DNA of 64,000 nt from Hybos culiciformis (taxonomy: Eukaryota; Arthropoda; Insecta; Diptera; Hybotidae), in the NCBI GenBank assembly GCA_964007475.1, contig OZ023273.1, forward strand, positions 71,959,842-72,023,841, given 5' to 3'. Positions 38,700 to 50,168 of the stretch are shown here, piece after piece. The notes below the pieces were generated by a model. That model was not told the DNA's origin. It was given only the letters and a program-made list of their open reading frames with translations, and made no database searches. Within the stretch, counting starts at the first letter, position 1. Each line of letters starts with the position of its first letter. The translations under genes were made by a program, and so were the position numbers.

Positions 38700-41128
38700 T
38701 AAACTAAAGTAAAAGTTTTAACAAAAATACACAAACACTTATTTCGAGTAGAAATTGAAACCCGAATTTAAGTCCGAGTCGAGATTTAAGACAATCTAAA
38801 TATCCATACTACAAATCTACAATATGATTACAGATAAAATGTTAAACAAATTTGTCATTGCCAGAAAAATAACCTTTATCTTTAAAAATTACCACCTATA
38901 AATACGATATTACATTTTTTTTAAATTATAATTTTTATTTTCCATCCATTTTTTACTGCGGATGTTTTTGCAATAATTTAATTTACTTGACATATGTCAT
39001 CGTAACTTTTGAATTTCTTGAAAAGAAATTTTTTGATAATCAAGGTCTGATTTTAAAATTAACAATATCGATATTTATTTTTTCATTTAATTTTTAAAGT
39101 CATATTGTATTAAGTTTAAAAGAAATTTAGGTATATTTTAAGTACACAAAAATATTAAGTGAAATAAAAAATATATTAAAAATATGACGGAAACTCTTCA
39201 AGGAAAATGATAATGATATATTTTTCGTTGTCATGTTAACGAGCAGAATTTCACAAAAAAAAAAAAGAATAAAAAAAGATATCAATTCTGAGAATTTTGC
39301 GAATTTTACGTTTATAGGGAATGTTCATACAAGATACTTAGTTTCCAGTTTATATAAAAATAAAAGTAAATAACAAACAAAGTATATTTGGCCGGATAGT
39401 TATCTGAATAGTTCTCTCTTCGTATAATTCACTCCCATATAGATTGGGCTCCGGTAATAAGTGTTTTCAATTCAGATACTTCGATCTTAAACTAGATATT
39501 AAAAAAAAACAAAATTTCTCAAAAAAAACAAAACTATTTTCCGTTTAAGAAATTTTAAGATACGCTGTACATACGAAGCCAGAAGTTAATTTGCTTTTAA
39601 TTCCATTTAATTTATTTAATTTTTCAATTAGTTTTCACAGAATCTAGTTTAGATAAAAAAAATATATACTATCACGTAGTCATATATCTGCATATAAAGA
39701 CATAAAATTTTTGTTAACCAAAGAATAAAAAGTTTGTCTAATAACAAAAGTTTATTTAAAAAAAAAAAATTTAAGAATAAAGAATGTGGGTATTTAAGAG
39801 GATGAGCTCTCCCTCACTTTAATTGAAAAAAAAAAAGAATTTTTAAATACTTTCGTTCCAAGATTATTCATACGCAATATACATAGGAATGTGTACCTTA
39901 CGGTGCGAAAATTGTTATTCTCATTAAAACTTTAAACTGTTTAAACTTAACTACATTATTTTTCTAGATTAAAGTTATAATATTTTAATTTGATTCTTTT
40001 TTCATTCGGTAATAAATTAACTTAAAAGAAAACACAAAATATTTAAAAAAAACTTTCATTTAACATAGTTTTTCTTAAATCCCTCCTTTGTAGGTTTTCT
40101 CACAAAATTTATTGTGTGTCAAAAGATTTTATCTTTCACACTAAACAAAAAAAAAATAAAAAAGACAAAAAAAGGAACCGCTGTTGTTGTATAGCTAGAT
40201 ACATACAAAGAAAGTTTAATGAAACTTCATAGTGACATTTTATTTCATTAATTTTATTTTCGTTCCAAAGATTTACTAAAGATTACAGATTCTTTCAGAA
40301 GTGTTTATAAGACATTTTTATTATTTCAGAAAAATTTACTTTTAAAAGTTAAATATATGTATGGATCTGTGTGCATAACACTTTTGATAATAATGTTTTC
40401 TACATAATATTGAATTTTATTTTATTTTTCTTATTCTTTCAAAGCAATGCTTTGATAAATGTTATTTCAATGCAATCAGTTAGATATCTAGCAATCGAAT
40501 TTTAGATGCTTATGGCTTCACACAGTACAATCAAAGGTTACACTGTCAGTCAATTCGTTCTTTCTTTTTGTCAAAAATCTGATAAAATATTTAACAGTTT
40601 ACTGTACTGAAAAAAGATTCTTTAAACCATTTTTATTCGATTTCTCTAACGGCAAGAGAAAAAAAAATGTACATATATATTCTTTATACTTCTATGTATA
40701 TTAAAAAAAAAAAAATTACATTACTTAAAATTATTTTATCAAAAAATATTTTTGTTATTCAAGGCGCAAAAATTAGGTCATGAGGTTTTTTGAAAAATTC
40801 TTTAATAATTTAAACAAGAATTATTATTTTTCTATGGTGTATTACTCTCTTGTAATAAAATTTTCGACTCAAACTAATAAATTCCTCGTCAAAATAATTT
40901 CTTTTAAATTTTTTTTTTTCTGAAATTAAATTAAAAATTTTGTATAGGCACGATATCTTTTGTTAGATAATTACAAACATTCAATTACAATATTTTTACA
41001 AACAAATTAGTCTAAATATAAACCTTCTTAAGTATATATTTGTTTAACTTTTGTTATCTAATGCCTTGTTCACACTTCGCTAATTTAACATGTTCGAAAG
41101 GAGTTAAACATCTTTGGAAAATCGATCG
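38700..41128. other. AT-rich spacer up to assembly gap
   Basis: No gene or element ends recognised. The segment 40480-40610 is more complex (CACACAGTACAATCAAAGG; GTCAGTCAATTCGTTC) but gives no testable identity. Confidence 0.45.
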
Positions 41129-41328
41129 NNNNNNNNNNNNNNNNNNNNNNNNNNNNNNNNNNNNNNNNNNNNNNNNNNNNNNNNNNNNNNNNNNNNNNNN
41201 NNNNNNNNNNNNNNNNNNNNNNNNNNNNNNNNNNNNNNNNNNNNNNNNNNNNNNNNNNNNNNNNNNNNNNNNNNNNNNNNNNNNNNNNNNNNNNNNNNNN
41301 NNNNNNNNNNNNNNNNNNNNNNNNNNNN
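41129..41328. other. Assembly gap (200 N)
   Basis: Exactly 200 undetermined bases, a fixed-size scaffold join. The true distance and content are unknown, and open frames spanning it are artefacts. Confidence 0.99.
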
Positions 41329-42035
41329 ATAAAAAAACGAGAATCCATTTGAAAACGCATTAAAAGAGAGAATAAAAAAATATTATTTATTTATCTATTT
41401 AATGTTTGAATCATAAAAATGATAATATATATACACTCAATAGAAAACGAAATAAAATTTTCTTTTTTATTCTTCTCGTCAGTTTTAAACATCGATCTTG
41501 TTTAAGGAAATATTTTTAAAAGCTTTCTTGACTTTATAAAAAAAATGTATATGTGTACTGAAAACGAAATTAATCAATTCATTTCATTTGACTTATTACA
41601 TACTACAATGTTTATAATCTTTCAATAATTGTTGTGACAAACTGTTGACACAACATGTATAAAGTATTGCAACATCAAAATCCTGTACACATACAGAGGA
41701 CATCATGTTATTGGTATTGAGGGAAGCTATGCGATAAAATTCTAATTTAAGAAAAAACAAAAAAACCTCTTCAATTTTTAACAATATAAATATACAATGT
41801 ATACGTACTCTCTTAACCAAATTTGGCTAGAATCTAGTGCATAAAACTAGAATGAGCAACTAGATTGTGAGCAACTAGGACTCTAGTTTGAAATCTATCT
41901 TCAAAAATTTACCAAAATTTAACTAGATTCCAGTTAAAACACCAAACTAGGTTTATTATTATTTTTTTTTTTAATTTAAATTTTTTTTTTTATTTATTAC
42001 AATTACAATTAGAATTTTATTAAATTCTAATTTTA
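41329..42035. other. AT-rich spacer leading into a SINE tail
   Basis: The segment 41820-41950 has short repeats of ACTAGA/TCTAGT words (CTAGAATCTAGTGC, GAGCAACTAGATTGTGAGCA). From about 41950 the sequence is T-rich and may be the tail of the minus-strand SINE at 42036-42110. Confidence 0.45.
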
Positions 42036-42110
42036 TTTCTTATGCCTTCTTCCGGATTCGAACCTGGGTCTTTAGCATTGCAATCCGCCAACACTATTAT
42101 ACTACATTGT
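42036..42110 (-). mobile_element. tRNA-derived SINE head, copy 1
   Basis: On the minus strand, GTGTTGGCGGATTGCAATGC is followed by GACCCAGGTTCGAATCCGGA, the latter containing a canonical Pol III B-box. The spacing and TTGCAAT anticodon-like loop are tRNA-like (possibly tRNA-Cys). The D-arm side is eroded, so this is not a functional tRNA. Related copies are at 46410-46480 and 46521-46590. Confidence 0.7.
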
Positions 42111-42654
42111 ACATATGAATATATTATACAAATGAATATATTATAAATGATTTACAAATTTCAAAATAAAAAAAGGTAGGTATATATAAAACTTGTTTTT
42201 TTTTTAAATATAAAAATGATTGGCCATCATTATTTTAATTAAAATTATCCTGAAAATTTTGGAAAAATGATTCATACAACACCCCTCTGCATCCAATTTT
42301 TTTTTATTTACATACTTACATATAAATGTAAATAACTTTAAATTTCAAATACAAAATTATCCATCGTAATAAAGCAATTTAATAAATTTATTAATTTTGT
42401 CAACTAAAAATTTTACTTCACTCAAAAAAAATCAAGCAAAAATTTATATAATTTAGGTGGTAGGTATATCATTTCCATTTTTTTGTTGTATTATTATTTG
42501 CAAAAGACAATAAACCTTAATAGGATTAGGAGGTTTTTGTGCCTTATAGACATATTTTCTTTTTTTTCCTCCCCATTAATTTTCATTTGTATAGTATAGG
42601 TACGCTTTTCATTTTTTTTTTTTTTTTGAAAAGGTGGTGCGAGGTAGTAATGTA

Positions 42655-42687
<33 letters not shown>

Positions 42688-44042
42688 GTTTTTCATACAA
42701 CGTTATGCTCAATAAATAAAATTCCCCATTAAAATTCTTGAAGTCAAAAAGAAAAAAAAAAAGAAAAATTAAATAAAAAAAATAAAGGAAAAATATTTCA
42801 AAGCAGGTTAAATAAAAAAAAAAAAAAAAGAAGAAATTAACAACATTAAAAATAAAAAGGAGACATTAACATTTATTTATTTTTTTCGTTTTTGATAACG
42901 TTAATTCCAAAAAAAATTTTTTTTGTTTTTTTTTACTGATTTAAACATAATGGGGAATTTTTTTTTTTTCAGGAAAAATTCGAACATTAAGATTAATGAC
43001 TTTTTTTTTTTTTTTTATTAAAAATTGACTTCAAAATAAATTGAAAATTTAATTAATTTTCATACTAGAAAGAAAATATTTTTTTTTATTTTATTTTCTT
43101 CTTAAATATCCACTAATCATGTTTGTCACTGTGATTTTATCGTTATGAAATATTTCACTAGTGCGTTCTTTTACACGAATAAACAAAAAAAAAATTTTCT
43201 TGTTTTATGTCACGAAAAAGGCATATTGTAATTATTATGCCATCCGCAGAAAAATTCTTCAAATGAATCATGAATATTTTAAGAGAAAATTCAGTGCTTC
43301 AGCGACAAAAACCTGTAAATAGAGACTATAATTTAGGATTGTCTTGATTATAACTTGTGACAAATAACATCATTCTTAGTTTTGTGAAAAATGTTTATTT
43401 CTTTATTTTACTCGATTTATTTAACTCAATTTGAATATCAAAACTAACAATATCAATTGAAAATATATTTACTTAAATAACTGAGATTGCGATTTAAAAT
43501 TATATAATTCGTAATATTTTTTTTTTCAATATAATTCTAAAACGTTTGAAATTCTTATTGACACGGTAACAATCATAAAATAATAGAAGAAACCAATTAG
43601 AGCTGTTTTTTCTCAACTTTTAGAGAGTCTTACAGATTTCTTTTTTATTAATAATAGTTTTAAATACGAACCCATTACTTTGTAACAGCCACGGGAATTA
43701 CAAAATCAGTCTTTATGCAGCAATTTTCGCTAATGACAGTAAATATTTACATAATTTTTTTATTTGCCCTAAATGGTAATAATTAATATAATGTATTTTC
43801 AAGATTAAAATTTTTAATATTTATACTGTTTGCTCAAAAAAATGTGGTAACATAGAATCGGCCAGTTTCCATGAAAATAAAATTCTTTGAATTTTAAAAT
43901 ATCGTAATCTCGTTCACTTTCACGTAGACTAAAGGCTCTACGTTTTCGAAATTAAAGGCTCTCAACAAGCCAGGGGTCTTAATAATAATAACAACATGGT
44001 TGGATTCAAATTTCATTTATAACCTAAGTATATAATAAAATA
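42111..44042. other. AT-rich spacer, no gene seen
   Basis: Homopolymer-dominated, with a 27-base T run at about 42660-42687. A small repeat (TAAAGGCTCT, twice at about 43930-43960) was noted. The 72-codon frame 42494-42712 is K-rich homopolymer translation. Confidence 0.45.
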
Positions 44043-44050
44043 GTCTATAT

Positions 44051-44446
44051 CACCGTTTCTCAACCTTTTTGCTATTGCGACCTATAAAATATGAGTACAA
44101 AATAACGCGACCCTCAATCTGAAAATGGTATGCATTGACAAGTAGAAGAAATGAAAGCCACCTTTAAAATGTTTTATTTATTTTTATTTTAATGGCTTAT
44201 TTGTTGTTGACAATCATTTGATAATTTATTAAGTCTGGCTCAAAGGATTTACTCAATTATCAATGTTAAAACAGCAATCTTTTGAAAAATAAGGTATAGG
44301 TTAATTCTTCTTACGTAATCAAAATATTTTATTATTTTTGAAAAAATATATGTAGCATTTGTAATAGAATTTTTAAATTAAAACGACCCATTGAAAATCT
44401 TTCGCGACCCAAATTCGGGTCGCGACCCTAAGGTTGAGAAACGCTG
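44051..44446. mobile_element. Non-autonomous hAT element, 396 bp
   Basis: The left end CACCGTTTCTCAACCTTTTT pairs with a right end whose reverse complement is CAGCGTTTCTCAACCTTAGG. Both sides contain GCGACC words, with GGGTCGCGACCC near the right end. A perfect 8-bp duplication GTCTATAT flanks it (44043-44050 and 44447-44454). CAG.GTTTCTCAACC is a common hAT end. No coding content. Confidence 0.9.
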
Positions 44447-44454
44447 GTCTATAT

Positions 44455-46409
44455 AGTACTACAAATGTATATTAAACAAAATAGTTTTCTTAAGTTAAAA
44501 AAAAGAAAGTAAAATAGAACCCTTTTTTTTTATTTTCTTCTTCATATAATTGGAAAATATTTTGTTTTAAATTCTTTGACAACATAAAATTCAGTAACTC
44601 TATAGAAATATTTTAACAAGAAAATATCTTCATTAATTTCATAATAAAAAAAAAAAATAATTTCTTATATTTAACGGCCTTACGCCTACCTATATAAGAA
44701 AACTAATTTCGTTTTTAAATAAAATTTATCTATTTAGCCATTAAATGAAGGTAGACAGGAAAGTGTTTCTAAAATTTAGGTTTTTAGATAACCTAACTGT
44801 GTAGTGTACTACTAAGTATTCTATACATATTTTAATGTATATATCTAAGAAATTTTTAATAAAATCTGTATAATGTGGTACATAATTTATCTCTAATTGA
44901 ATTTAAAAAAAAATTTTCTTTAACAAAATTCTTTTAAAAATATTCTTCATTAAAAATTAAATTAATTTGTATGTTTCGATCACCTGTCAACAACTGAAAA
45001 CTGATTTAATTATATTTTATACTTTAATAAGGCACATCTTGAAAAGTTAAAATAAAAAAAGATAGTTAGATATTATTTTTGAAAAATTTTTTGGTCAACA
45101 AGGTAGTGTCAAAATAATATTTAGATTATGAAATATTTAAAAGATAAATTCTTCGAAAAAAAATGATGTCAGATAGGTAATAATTAACATAAAAACTATA
45201 TGATATCTAAATTTTTATGATAATTTAAAAATAATTAGTTATATATTCTTGACAAATCTGGATATGAAGTTAACTTTTAACTGTTAACTTTGAAATAAAT
45301 AATAAAAAGAATCGTAATATAATGATTATGTAACACATTATACACAATGTATACAGTACAAAAATTATTAAATTAAAATTTATCATTATTGTTCATTCAG
45401 AGTTTTCTGGGTTTTTATTATTTTTTTTATTTCCTTTTACGGATCCAATGAACCATTATTATAAAGCACAGACATTAAACCCTTCAAAGGACAATAGAGG
45501 CAGGTTCTATTAATAAAAAATATATATCACAACATACGTATTACATATATTTTGATAAAATTGTATAATTATCCATATAGTATATATAGACAATAAATGT
45601 TTTTATTTAGCAAAAATCAATTCACCCATTTTTAGAAAAGAAATGAGAGTTAATTTTGTACATAAATTTTTTACATCAATTTTTTTTGTTTTTGAATTAT
45701 GTGAAAAATATTTTTAGAAATAATACATTGTATTTTTTATTTCTTAAAACGTCTCTTTGGGTATTTTTGTACCTGAAGGCTAAGGAATGATTAAAAATAT
45801 TTTATTATAATGTCTATTATACTCCCTACCCAACATGCTTGCTGTATATATACTGAATGTTTACGAATCGGTATAATATATTGTGATTACGATAAAATAT
45901 AATATTTTATCATGTATTTTATATAAAATATAAAAAAATAGATTATCATATTATGATAAATTTTAAATAAAAAAAATGTGGTAGAACATTACTTAATTGC
46001 TTGTATAATGTCTATTATACATGCGGATAACACGCAAATCTGAAATAACTACATATATAATATATATACATACAGGAATCTGTATTGGAATCAAGTAGAA
46101 TTTTGAAATGTGGTATATATGTAACAGAATTATATTAAACTGAATTTTTTTTAGTTATTCTTAAAATTAGTAATAAAACAAAGTACACGGTACATAAAAT
46201 TATCTAAATTTAAGAAAAATTGGTGTTAAAAAAAGTAAAAAAAAACCTGTTTCATTTAGAACCTACAAACCATTTATATAAAAATCAGGTACTGATTTCC
46301 TGAAATTAACAGACTTTCGTAATGTTGCTATTTTACATAAGAAAATAAATTTTATTTTATTTTTTTTTATTAGAATTTTTTTATTATTTTTATTAAGTTC
46401 TATCATTTT
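44455..46409. other. AT-rich spacer, no gene seen
   Basis: Simple AT-rich sequence. TATAATGTCTATTATAC occurs near 45808 and again near 46005, and inverted TAAAATAT/ATATTTTA stretches lie between them. No element was defined. Confidence 0.45.
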
Positions 46410-46480
46410 ATTTCTTATGCATTTCTTTGGGATTCGTCCTTAGCATAGCAATCCGCCAACACTACCACTCAGCTGGTATT
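46410..46480 (-). mobile_element. tRNA-derived SINE head, copy 2
   Basis: On the minus strand, ACCAGCTGAGTGGTAGTGTT (A-box-like) leads to GGCGGATTGCTATGCTAAGG, followed by GACGAATCCC. Same family as 42036-42110, with a better preserved A-box side but a shortened B-box region. T-rich sequence to its left is the presumed tail. Confidence 0.7.
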
Positions 46481-46520
46481 GAAATCTAAAAAGTATATGA
46501 AAAAAAAAGTATGAATTTTC

Positions 46521-46590
46521 TGTGTGGCAGGGTTTGGTGATTTGCAATGCTAAGGATCAAGATTCGAATTTCGAAGAGAGCAAAAAAAAA
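46521..46590 (+). mobile_element. tRNA-derived SINE head, copy 3 (inverted relative to copy 2)
   Basis: TGTGTGGCAGGGTTTGGTG, then GATTTGCAATGCTAAGGATC, then AAGATTCGAATTTCG (B-box-like) and an A-rich run. It lies only about 40 bp from copy 2 in the opposite orientation, a head-to-head pair. Confidence 0.65.
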
Positions 46591-47245
46591 GTTGGTGTTA
46601 AAATAACGAAAACATTAGATTTCTCAGATGAAGGTGAATTTCACACCAATTTTTCTTCTTTTCAAATATGAATTCCTTATTTTCAACAATTATTGGGGTT
46701 TAATATAAGGAAAATAGAAAATTCTTAATTTAAATAAATCACTAAGTGAAATGTACCGCCGTAGTAATACTAATTTTTTTTTTACTTTAATCTTCTAATA
46801 AGTCTCTAATAAGTCTCTAATTAGATTCAACTTCTTTCTGAACTTAGCATTAAATTCACATCATATTATTAACTATTTCGATTTATTTTATTTTATAAAT
46901 TTTTTTTAACATTTCGATATGAATATTTTATTCAACCTTTCATTTCAATGTAATTGTATAATGTATTAATGTAACATAGAAAAATTATGATTTTTTTTTT
47001 GATTTAATTATTTACTAACATATTAGGCAGGTTTGTGATAATAAACTTACAAAAATTATTTTTAATTTAAAATTATTCATGCTAATATAACTTTGATTAT
47101 CGGATAGATGAAATTTTAATATTTTATCCATAATTTATTTACCTACAACTACATACATATATGTATATGCAAATAATTTACGAATTATTTTTTTTCTATT
47201 TTCCCATAAATTATTCAAAATATTTAATGCAAACTTTATTTTTAA
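46591..47245. other. AT-rich spacer, no gene seen
   Basis: Simple sequence. AATAAGTCTCT is duplicated at about 46797-46818. Nothing else recognised. Confidence 0.45.
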
Positions 47246-47796
47246 TTAAGAGCCCTCCATGTGAAATTCTGTTTTCTATTTCTGTTTTCTATTTTTGCAG
47301 TTTTTTTTTGTTTTATTTTACAGAAAATAAACGGCCGTGAAAAATGCGACAAAAGTTGTACGAAAAACAACTCTACCAGAAAATCACAAAACTATATTTG
47401 AATTTTATTTCTGTGCAGAAACTGTTATTTATCAAAAAAATAAAAAAATTCTTAGAAATAAATGAAATTAATTAAAAATTGTTTTGGAAATTAAAGAAAT
47501 TCAAAATTTCACGTCACCAGCCCTGGAGAGTGGTATTTTAGCTTTATTTCTGCGTTTGAGATTTTTTATTATCTTTTTCCTTTACTTCAGAATCCAAGCA
47601 AATATGTTCAAGTTTTTTAAAGGCTCATTTGGGCCAAAAAACTCAAAATTTAAAAAATCCGCCTCACCTACCCTGGAGCCAGTTATATACTCTCTAACAT
47701 ATCAAAAAATCACTTCAGTCTAGATTGTAGTAACCCTACAATCAAAGCCAAACTAAGACCAATTTTTTTGCAATTTTTCACATTGAGGGCTCTTAA
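47246..47796. mobile_element. TTAA-type MITE with GAGCCCTC ends, 551 bp
   Basis: TTAAGAGCCCTCCATGTGAAA-type ends (20-base core TAAGAGCCCTCCATGTGAAA) are inverted at both sides. The reverse-complemented right end reads TTAAGAGCCCTCAATGTGAA. TTAA at each edge may be the target duplication. Internal direct repeats around CACC.(A/G)CCCTGGAG occur at about 47516 and 47668. The 79-codon frame 47484-47723 crosses these repeats and has no domain. Confidence 0.72.
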
Positions 47797-47855
47797 CGTA
47801 AAAAGCAGTTTATTTAATTATATTATTTATATAAATATACATTTTGTTTAAACAA

Positions 47856-48353
47856 CATCGAGAATAAAACTATAGTAGAATTATACAAAAACCTAGTATA
47901 AAATACACAAGGCTGCGGCAGTTTTCAGCCTACCCAAGTACTTCTGTTTGTATACAATCACCAAGTTAATTTAGTTGTTTTAACCAAGTTGAGCTTTGTT
48001 AAATCATTAGTTTTTTGTATAAAATTAGCTTTTTAATATGTTAATTTATCGAAGTGGCTTAGATAATCCATACATGACCATGTGTGATCTTTTTTTTTTT
48101 AGATGATTTGTCGAAATTTTGATAAAAACTTTATATATTGGTTTAGTAATTTATACAAGCATTTGGATAATTTAACAATTAATCTACATGTATAAATCAT
48201 CTAATTTTTTTTGATGATTTATCGAAGTTTTCATTTTAAAACAATGTATAATATTACCAATAACTCGTATAAAAAAATATGATTTAGAATTTAGTACAAT
48301 TTTGGTTACCCAAGCCAAATTGTATAATATTACTATAGTTTTTATTCTTAGTC
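47856..48353. mobile_element. Foldback/MITE of the CACTGAGAATAAAAACTATAG family, copy A
   Basis: The ends are inverted repeats around GAATAAAAACTATAGTAATA (left arm slightly diverged). Internal blocks TTAATTTATCGAAGTGGCTT and CATACATGACCATGTGTGAT are shared, in opposite orientation, with the 57627-58394 element. Repeated ATGATTTATCGAAGTTTTCA-like words also lie inside. Unlike the other copy, it has only a short T-run where the 5S module sits there. Confidence 0.72.
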
Positions 48354-48993
48354 AATATTTAAGAATTTTTATTAGTTTTTTTCACATAGAAGAAAAATGT
48401 ATAAAACAACTATACTTTACACAAATATAGTACGGAGCACATTTTTCCACATTTCGTTGCTTTTGTCTTCAATCCTTGGTTATTCTCGGGTATAATTATT
48501 AACACATAAAACTACAATATAGCTAATGCTGTCGAAGAATAATGAAAAAGATTCGATACCCTAATCGAGCTGTAAAAGGATAACCATTGAATTAAGTATA
48601 CAATTTACTGTTTAATTTTATTTAATAACGATTTACTTACTTGAAATAGAATATTAAAAACAAATATTTTGTGTGAAGAATATATTGCAAAATCTAGCAC
48701 TTGCATGTTCTCAAACTGCCAAGATTCAAGTGCTTAATAACCCACTAAAAATTTCAGTAGAACAACTCACAACAACTAAACACAACTCTTAATACAACTT
48801 TATTGTTTTTTGTTAAAGGAAAATACTAAATTTTACATTTTCTATTATCGCAGCAATAAATTTTTTAATTTATTTACATTCAATTGCCTTTAAGATGGCC
48901 TTACAGGTGCGAGCACCGTACGTTTCATTAGCACAGCTGAAAATAACGATTTGAATTAGTAGATTACAACACATGTTAAGAAAATTTGTTATT
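48354..48993. other. AT-rich spacer, no gene seen
   Basis: No recognised gene. The open frame 48870-49133 runs into the foldback element at 49028 and is not supported. Confidence 0.45.
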
Positions 48994-49027
48994 ACAACGA
49001 GTTGTGTATACACAAAAACAGGCACTA

Positions 49028-49648
49028 CGAAATAATTTATACGGACATAATTTATACGAGAAAAACGACATTGTTCATACGATAAATAATGTCGTTTGAA
49101 AGCGACATTATTTATACAAAAAAAAAACGACATTATTCATACGATAAATAATGTAGTTTTTTTTTTGTATAAATAATGTCGCTTTTAAAACGACATTATT
49201 TATCGTATGAACAATGTCGTTTTTTTATCGTATGAATAATGTTATTTTTAAAACGACACTATTTATCGTATGCGAGTAAAAAAAAAAATATTTTTGAGGT
49301 AGACACACGGGAAGGAGAGGGGCAGAAGGCCGGCGGGCGGGCGGTTGGTCAGTGGACCGCCCACCGCCCACCGCCCTGCTGCCCGCCCTGCTGCCCGCCC
49401 TTCCGGTGTGTACCTCAAAATATCTCCGATAAAATGTTGTGTAAGCAAAAGGGGAAGGGGTGGGGCGGCAGCAGCAGATTTTATTCATATGATAAATAAT
49501 GTGGTTTTAAAAGCGACGTTATTTATACGAAAAATAAACGACTTTATTCATATATAAATTATGACGTGCCTGAAAGCGACATAATTCATTTGTATGGTAT
49601 GAATAATATCGTTTTTTCGTATAAATTATGTCCGTATAAATTATTTCG
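49028..49648. mobile_element. Foldback element with word-repeat arms
   Basis: The outer inverted repeats share CGAAATAATTTATACGGACA followed by TAATTTATACGA. The arms continue as alternating copies of CATACGATAAATAATGTCG and its reverse complement (49066-49262 and 49485-49610), typical of foldback elements with internally repeated arms. The centre (49287-49480) is sharply GC-rich. The arm word TACGATAAATAATG resembles the TACGACAAATAAG word of the 80-560 repeat. No coding content is supported; the overlapping open frames of 49225-49557 come from the GC-rich centre. Confidence 0.8.
49287..49480. repeat. GC-rich hairpin core within the foldback element
   Basis: The block is bracketed by an inverted repeat, TTTTTGAGGTAGACACACGG (from about 49289) against CCGGTGTGTACCTCAAAATA (from about 49401). 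Between them is almost pure G/C sequence with repeats CTGCTGCCCGCC and CCCACCG, and an inner palindrome GGCGGGCGGT/ACCGCCCACC. A second G-rich stretch with CAG triplets follows at 49447-49478. The base composition contrasts starkly with all flanking DNA. Confidence 0.85.
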
Positions 49649-49654
49649 GGACCC

Positions 49655-49746
49655 CACAAAAACACATAGACACGAGTCAATACTTATATCACGAGACCGT
49701 TAGGTCGAGTGATATAATATTGACAAGTGCCTATGTGTTTTTGTGT
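49655..49746. repeat. Inverted repeat adjoining the gypsy insertion
   Basis: CACAAAAACACATAGACACG (from 49655) pairs with GTGCCTATGTGTTTTTGTG (ending 49745). Inside, GTCAATA.TTATATCAC pairs with GTGATATAATATTGAC around a loop near ACCGTTAGGT. The arms are about 41 bp each, mostly complementary. The gypsy-like element inserted at its right edge. Confidence 0.85.
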
Positions 49747-49747
49747 A

Positions 49748-50017
49748 AGTTAAATTTTTCAATTATTCAAAAAAAAAAATTAAATTTTTACAATTTTAAT
49801 ATTTTTTTATTTAAATTTGATTTTAACTAATTTGTTTGAAGTCTGAATTACAACTAACTATTTTAAGACTTAAAAATAGAAACAAAAAAATTAGTATCAG
49901 CAAAATTGTCATTAAGTGTGAGAAACTTTGAAGAATAAAAATTTGTAATTGGAAACGATATAAAAATTTTATCGTAAAAGTGCAAGATGACAAAAATTAT
50001 AAAGTTGTTTGTTAACT
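49748..50017 (-). repeat. 3' LTR (270 bp)
   Basis: Nearly identical to 57288-57556. Boundaries are fixed by the AGTTAA...TTAACT termini and the flanking TGTA duplication. All differences from the other LTR fall in the A-rich stretch at 49768-49785. Confidence 0.95.
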
Positions 50018-50028
50018 CCTCCACCTTT
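50018..50028 (-). promoter_or_regulatory. Polypurine tract
   Basis: On the minus strand AAAGGTGGAGG lies immediately next to the 3' LTR, the expected position of the plus-strand primer for reverse transcription. Confidence 0.85.
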
Positions 50029-50168
50029 AAATTCGGATGTCCTCATTCGATGTTAGTAGAACGATGTTTCTGCAAGGTTTCTTCCTGATGGAATCGGCCG
50101 TGTTTTTACCAGTTTCCTTTGGAGTGTAACTCCACTGTTTATAGCTGAGCTTTCAGATGATTTAGGCT

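Larger units (their letters stand above)
48994..49747. mobile_element. Composite foldback element, left arm to gypsy insertion point
   Basis: Sequence at 48998-49025 (GTTGTGTATACACAAAAACA, GGCAC) is repeated inverted, with small gaps, by 49727-49747 joined to 57561-57575 (GTGCCTATGTGTTTTTGTG, then TATACACAATGAGC). So a larger foldback originally ran across the site where the gypsy-like element later inserted. Inside lie a nested inverted-repeat element (49028-49648) and a hairpin (49655-49746). Confidence 0.6.

Noticed and set aside
38084..38712. Two open frames with the same N-terminal peptide on opposite strands
   Set aside because: Explained by the palindrome at 38190-38565, not by paralogous genes.
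41040..41363. Open frames crossing the N block
   Set aside because: Consist almost entirely of undetermined bases.
42036..42110. Possible tRNA-Cys gene
   Set aside because: Good B-box and anticodon-like loop, but acceptor stem and D-arm do not pair, and related copies show it is a SINE head.
49225..49557. Several G/R/P-rich open frames in the GC island
   Set aside because: All strands and frames are open there because of low stop-codon density in GC-rich repeats; no domain.
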